Notes under the pieces: model-generated
What the model was told of the DNA's origin: nothing
Databases searched by the model: none
Seen by the model: only the letters and a program-made list of their open reading frames with translations
Shown here: positions 59,650 through 64,000 of the stretch, piece after piece
Layout: every line of letters starts with the position of its first letter
Numbering within the stretch: position 1 is the first letter of the stretch
Position numbers and translations under genes: made by a program
DNA from: Mycobacterium paragordonae
GTDB taxonomy: Bacteria > Actinomycetota > Actinomycetes > Mycobacteriales > Mycobacteriaceae
Assembly: GCF_003614435.1 (NCBI RefSeq)
Contig: NZ_CP025546.1
Coordinates: 2,170,001-2,234,000 of the forward strand
Direction: 5' to 3'
DNA length: 64,000 bases

Positions 59650-62600
59650 GAAGGCCTTTCGGCCTCGGACGACGTCGACTCGATGCGGTCAAAAAGGCTG
59701 TCCAGCACACTGCCGGCCGACGCGGAGAGCGCGGCCATCTCGTCTTCGCTCGAATCCTGTTCGGGTGCAACCCGATTGGCCAGGTAGGTCGCCAGCGCCG
59801 CCACGGTCGGGTGGTTGAACAGCATGGTCGCCGACAGCTCGATGCCCACGAACTGCTCGGCCTCACGCCGAATCGCCATGGCCATCAGCGAATTGAGGCC
59901 GAGCTCGGCGAACGGGCGGTCGCTGTCCAGTTCGGTTTCGGGCAACCGGAGCTCGCGCGCGATAATGGCGCGCAGCCCGTTCTCGAACTCGTCGCGTATC
60001 TCCGAGGTCGAGAGCGCCGACCAGTCCCGGGTGGGGATCAGGTAGCTGTCCTCGAGGGCCGATCCGTCCGCCGTCGAGGGCACCGGCAGCACGACCGCCT
60101 GCGCGACGTCGTAGCCGTCGACGTACTCCCACGCGGTGAACGCCTCCTCAGGCGTGATCTCGCGCGACCCCAGGCGGGCCAGCTCGTCGCTGACGATCCG
60201 GTTATCCGCGGCGAACCCGAGTCCGCGCCATGCCACCCAGTCCACGCTCATGGTGTGGCAACCCCGTTGGTGGCGTGACCGCGCCAACGCGTCCAGGTAG
60301 GCATTCGCCGCGGCGTAGGAACCCTGGCCGGGAATCCCGAATACCGTTGCCGCCGAAGAGGTCAGGAAGAAGAAGTCGACACTGCCGGGCGGGAACGCGT
60401 CGTGCAGCACCTGGCTGCCACCGATTTTGGACCACACCACCTCACGCACGGCGTCGTCGGTCATGCTGGTCACCAGTTGGTCGTTGGTGACGCCGGCGGC
60501 GTGGATGACCCCGCGGATCGGTGTGGCGCCGTCGGCGTCCCGCCGCTCCAGCAGGGCCCGCAGCTGGTCAGTGCGTCCGATGTCGAGAGCGACGGCCTCG
60601 ACGGCGACGCCGCGCATCTCCAGGGCGCGGATCGCGTCGATCTTGTGCCGCACTGCCGGGTCCAGGGTGTCCGAGTCCCAGTCTCGTCTCGGCGGCAAGG
60701 GGGTACGGCCGGTCAGCACCAGGCGCCGGGCGCCACGGTCGGCCAGCCAGCCGGCCATCAGCAGGCCGAGAGCGCCCATGCCGCCGGTGATCAGGTAGGC
60801 CGCGTCCGGTCGGCAATTCACCGGCTTGCGCACCGGCTCGCCGCGCACGGCGGCCAACGCCGGCGTGAGGACGACGTTGTCGCGAAGCACCAGAACGGAC
60901 TTGCTTGGATGCTGGATGAGGTCGGCTAGGCCGTCGAACGATCCGGACTCGGCGAGATCGACCAGCCCGCCCCACAATTCGGGGTGTTCGGCGCCGATCA
61001 CGCCGGCCAGACCCCACAGGACACTCTGGCGCAGCGCGGACGCGGTGGCTGACTCGTATACCCCGCGGGTGACGATCCACAGCGTGGCCTGGGTCGTCCG
61101 CTGGGCCAGCGTGCGGACCGCGGCACTGAGTTCCGCGCACACCCGGACAGCGAAGTCGACGTCGGTGGCGTCGCTCGGTTGGGGCTCCGCGACATACAGC
61201 ACATACCGCGCGTCGGCGAGGTCGCCCGGCCCGAAGCCGCACTGCGCCAAGCCTTCTGGCAAACCGCCGCTCTCGTCGCCGAGGATCGCAACGGTGCCGG
61301 GACCCAGCGCCGCGCCAAGATCGACGCGCGGCTGCCAATCCAGCGTATGGGCGAAGGTCCGCGCGTCGGCATGCTCGGCGGCGGGCGTGGCGCCGAAGTC
61401 CAGCGCCCGGTAGCGAAGCGCGTGCATCGACAGGAACGGTGCCTCACCGTGCGCCCCGGCGGTGATGTCGACCGTGATTCCCTCGGCGTCGCTGCCGGTG
61501 CGGGTCAGCACCACCGCGCCGCGCGGTTCGTCGCCGGCACCGTTCAGCGACACCCGTTCGATGCTGGCCGGAACGTAGAGGCGTGCGTCGTCGACCTCGG
61601 ACAGCGCCCCGACGATCACGGCGGCGTCCAGCAGCGGACCGGTGCAACCGTCGGGCAGGGCGTCCGGCAGTTGGATCGCGGCGTGCACGCCATTGGGGGT
61701 GGGCTGCCACGAATTCAGGGTCCACTTGAACGGCAGACCGTCCACGCCGCGCAGCGCGAGCTGTTCGGTGACGTCGAGCAGGTCGTCATCCAGCAGCGGC
61801 TGCGGCCGCGGCGAGACGATCGGCGCCGGCTCCTGCCACGCCGGCGACAGCCGGGCCGTCACATGCCGCGTCCAGCGGTCGGAGTCGACAGGGCGCGAGG
61901 CCAGGCTGATCGACTGGTCGTCGGCCACCACCTGGATCAGCCGCGGTTGATCGGCGAAGACCGGTTGGTCGAAGCGCACCGCGGACAGCGCAGGGTAACC
62001 CAATTCGTCTGCGGCGCAGAGCAATGTGCGCAGCACGACGGAGGCCGGAACCACCTCCACGCCGTGGAAGCGGTGCCGGCCACGGTACGGCTTGGCCTCG
62101 GGGGACAGCCGGGCCTGCCACAGGTGTGACGGCAGACCGCCGGACACGGCGGTGACTGTGCTGTGCCGGCCGAGCAGCGTGCCGGCCGCCGGTGCCGAAA
62201 CCACCGAGTTGGCAGCACGTTTGGGGTCGATCCAGTGCCGGGAGCGTTGCCACGGCGTGCTGGGCAGCGGCGGGTGCGGTTCCGGCGGGTGCGGAGTGTG
62301 CGGTGGGTGGGCGCTGTGCACCGTATTGAGGTTGGTGTGGAAGGTGATGGTGTCATCGGTGTCGCGTTGCAGCGTGCCGATGCTGGTATACCGGGTGCCG
62401 TGCTGGGCGCTGTGCAGAGTGTCGATGACCGCCTGGGTGAGCAGGGGGTGCGCGCTGACCTCGATGAAGGTCTTGTGGTCGCCGCCGGCCACGCTGCCGG
62501 CCCATGAGATGGCCTGCTGGAAATGCACCGGGTTGCGCATGTTGACGGCCCAGTGCTCCGCGTCGAATACCGCTGTGGTGTCAGCGGATTCGTAGGTGGT

Positions 62601-64000
62601 GGAGATGATCGGAATGCTCGGGGTGCGGGGCTGCAGGTCGGCGAGTTCGGCGCGCATCGCCGGCTGCAGCGCGTCCATGGCCGGATTGTGTGGGGCCACT
62701 TCGATATTGACCCGGCTGGCGAAACGGTCCCGCGCCCGCACGCGGGTGATCAGGTCGTCGATCTGTTCGGTGGGCCCGGAGATGACGGTCTGGCGTGGTG
62801 AGTTGTAGATGCCCAGCGTCACCTGTGGGTAGTCGGCGATCAGCTCCGCAGTGGCCTCGGCGTCGAGCTCCAGCAGCGCCATCCCGCCCTGCCCGGACAA
62901 CGGCGCCATCAACCGCGCCCGGGTTGCCGTCACCCGCAGCCCTTCGGCGGGGGTGAGCGCACCGGCGACCACCGCGGCGGCCACCTCGCCCATCGAATGC
63001 CCGATCACCAGATCCGGCTCCACCCCATGGGAACGCCACAACGCGGTGAGCGCCAACTGCATTCCGATCAGGCCCAACTGGATCTGCTCGATCCCAACCA
63101 GTTCTCTGCCCTCGGCCAGCATGTCGTGCAGCGAGAAGCCCGCCTGCTCGACGAACACCGGCTCCAGTTCGGCCACCGCGGCGGCGAAAGCCGGTTCGTC
63201 GGCCAGCAATCGACGACCCATGCCGGCCCACTGCGAGCCGCGCCCCGAGTAGACGAACACCGTGCCGGGACCGGGGGAGCCGTCCTCGGGGCCGACCACG
63301 CCGGGCCGGTGCTGGCCGGCGGCCAGGGCACGCAGCCCGGCAATCGCTTGTTCGCGACCTTCGGCGCCGCTGCGAGCGACCACGGTGCCGAATTTGGCCT
63401 GCCGCGATCGGTGGTGATTGAGGGTGTGGGCGACGTCGGCCAAGGACACGTCGGCTCCGGCGCCCTCCATCCAATCGGCCAGCACCGCCGCCGTCGCGGC
63501 CACGCGTTGCGGCGTCTTGCCGGCCACGATCAGTGTCGAGACGGCAGGTTCGAGGTCCGGCTCCGGTCCGGAGAGCGGCGGTGCGACGACCTCCTGACCT
63601 TGCTCGATCACCACGTGCGCATTGGTTCCGCCGAAGCCGAACGACGACACGCCGGCGCGGCGCGGATGCCCGGTTTCCGGCCAATCAGTCTGGCTGTCAA
63701 CCACTTTCATCCGCAGATCGGCGAACGGGATGTGTGGGTTGGGGCTTTCGAAGCGCTGGTTGGGAGGGATCTGGCCGCGCTGCACCGCCAGGACGGTCTT
63801 GATGAAACCGGCGATGCCGGCCGCGGCCTCGGTGTGGCCCAGGTTGGTCTTGACGGCGCCCAGCAGCAGAGGAGCGTCGGCGGGGCGGCCGCGACCCAGC
63901 ACGGTGCCCAGCGCGCGGGCCTCGATCGGGTCGCCCAGCAGGGTCCCGGTTCCGTGGGCCTCGACGTAGTCGACTTCGGTGGGCTGCATGCCCGCGTTCG
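59646..64000 (-). CDS. ppsA: Phthiocerol synthesis polyketide synthase PpsA, N-terminus outside the window
   Basis: About 1450 C-terminal residues of PpsA are visible; the first part, including most of the KS, lies beyond the right edge. Present in order: end of the KS (EAHGTGTL onward), AT ([22 protein letters not shown]), a DH-like fold with an HRFHGVEVVP stretch at 62046-62075, KR (TGGMGALG near 60790) and ACP with LGLNSL near 59900. FadD26, expected upstream, would load the fatty acyl starter. The DH-like region is usually considered inactive because the hydroxyl of this module is kept in phthiocerol. The stop overlaps the ppsB start. Confidence 0.95.
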   Translation of the reverse strand, partial: NAGMQPTEVDYVEAHGTGTLLGDPIEARALGTVLGRGRPADAPLLLGAVKTNLGHTEAAAGIAGFIKTVLAVQRGQIPPNQRFESPNPHIPFADLRMKVVDSQTDWPETGHPRRAGVSSFGFGGTNAHVVIEQGQEVVAPPLSGPEPDLEPAVSTLIVAGKTPQRVAATAAVLADWMEGAGADVSLADVAHTLNHHRSRQAKFGTVVARSGAEGREQAIAGLRALAAGQHRPGVVGPEDGSPGPGTVFVYSGRGSQWAGMGRRLLADEPAFAAAVAELEPVFVEQAGFSLHDMLAEGRELVGIEQIQLGLIGMQLALTALWRSHGVEPDLVIGHSMGEVAAAVVAGALTPAEGLRVTATRARLMAPLSGQGGMALLELDAEATAELIADYPQVTLGIYNSPRQTVISGPTEQIDDLITRVRARDRFASRVNIEVAPHNPAMDALQPAMRAELADLQPRTPSIPIISTTYESADTTAVFDAEHWAVNMRNPVHFQQAISWAGSVAGGDHKTFIEVSAHPLLTQAVIDTLHSAQHGTRYTSIGTLQRDTDDTITFHTNLNTVHSAHPPHTPHPPEPHPPLPSTPWQRSRHWIDPKRAANSVVSAPAAGTLLGRHSTVTAVSGGLPSHLWQARLSPEAKPYRGRHRFHGVEVVPASVVLRTLLCAADELGYPALSAVRFDQPVFADQPRLIQVVADDQSISLASRPVDSDRWTRHVTARLSPAWQEPAPIVSPRPQPLLDDDLLDVTEQLALRGVDGLPFKWTLNSWQPTPNGVHAAIQLPDALPDGCTGPLLDAAVIVGALSEVDDARLYVPASIERVSLNGAGDEPRGAVVLTRTGSDAEGITVDITAGAHGEAPFLSMHALRYRALDFGATPAAEHADARTFAHTLDWQPRVDLGAALGPGTVAILGDESGGLPEGLAQCGFGPGDLADARYVLYVAEPQPSDATDVDFAVRVCAELSAAVRTLAQRTTQATLWIVTRGVYESATASALRQSVLWGLAGVIGAEHPELWGGLVDLAESGSFDGLADLIQHPSKSVLVLRDNVVLTPALAAVRGEPVRKPVNCRPDAAYLITGGMGALGLLMAGWLADRGARRLVLTGRTPLPPRRDWDSDTLDPAVRHKIDAIRALEMRGVAVEAVALDIGRTDQLRALLERRDADGATPIRGVIHAAGVTNDQLVTSMTDDAVREVVWSKIGGSQVLHDAFPPGSVDFFFLTSSAATVFGIPGQGSYAAANAYLDALARSRHQRGCHTMSVDWVAWRGLGFAADNRIVSDELARLGSREITPEEAFTAWEYVDGYDVAQAVVLPVPSTADGSALEDSYLIPTRDWSALSTSEIRDEFENGLRAIIARELRLPETELDSDRPFAELGLNSLMAMAIRREAEQFVGIELSATMLFNHPTVAALATYLANRVAPEQDSSEDEMAALSASAGSVLDSLFDRIESTSSEAERPS

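Noticed and set aside
1..64000. CRISPR arrays, tRNA or rRNA genes, transposases and prophage genes
   Set aside because: None was seen; the repeated sequences are paralogous polyketide synthase domains or short palindromes.

Overview
The window is high-GC DNA from a Mycobacterium that carries a phthiocerol dimycocerosate (PDIM/DIM)-type lipid locus. Support comes from the gene set itself (mas, fadD28, mmpL7, lppX, papA5, drrABC, ppsA-E), from F420- and mycothiol-type enzymes, and from gene order that follows the M. tuberculosis Rv2930-Rv2975 region in inverted orientation. Comparisons with M. tuberculosis are from memory, so named differences need an alignment. The species cannot be told from the sequence alone.

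Layout. 1-2126 (minus): a tightly overlapping operon of a SnoaL-like protein, a sulfotransferase and a truncated hypothetical gene. 2127-2399 holds two copies of a stem-loop repeat. 2400-15660: housekeeping block with rpmB, fatty acid kinase-like fakA, recG, an HNH nuclease, an aldo/keto reductase with a decayed tandem copy beside it, lipN, a DsbA/VKOR disulfide pair, pyruvate carboxylase, rsmD (apparent CTG start) and coaD. 15657-21333: metallophosphatase, epimerase, purU, a SnoaL-like/TetR pair with its own operator, and an ArsP-type permease behind a perfect CsoR-like palindrome. 21511-33033: the lipoprotein LppX, the exporter MmpL7, the acyl-AMP ligase FadD28 and, divergently, mycocerosic acid synthase. 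33128-35142: a three-gene block (F420-type oxidoreductase, mycothiol-dependent isomerase-like protein, PadR) inserted between mas and papA5. 35168-64000 (minus): one long operon ppsA (5' end outside) -ppsB-ppsC-ppsD-ppsE-drrA-drrB-drrC-papA5, nearly all gene junctions overlapping.

How it works together. PpsA-E would extend a starter fatty acid to a phthiocerol-like chain. Mas, loaded by FadD28, would make multimethyl-branched mycocerosates. PapA5 would esterify the two. MmpL7, DrrABC and LppX would export the product.

The most interesting signal is that this pathway does not look canonical. (1) The acyltransferase signatures of PpsC and PpsD look exchanged: PpsC carries the methylmalonyl-type VASH motif seen in Mas, and PpsD carries the VAPH motif seen in PpsA/B. 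(2) The PpsC enoyl reductase has lost several conserved blocks but stays in frame. (3) The ppsD and ppsA AT regions are almost identical in DNA, which suggests gene conversion. (4) The Rv2946c-Rv2962c interval, with the pks15/1 glycolipid genes and the trans-acting enoyl reductase Rv2953, is missing from its expected place. Together they predict a dimycocerosate variant whose backbone differs in methyl position and saturation.
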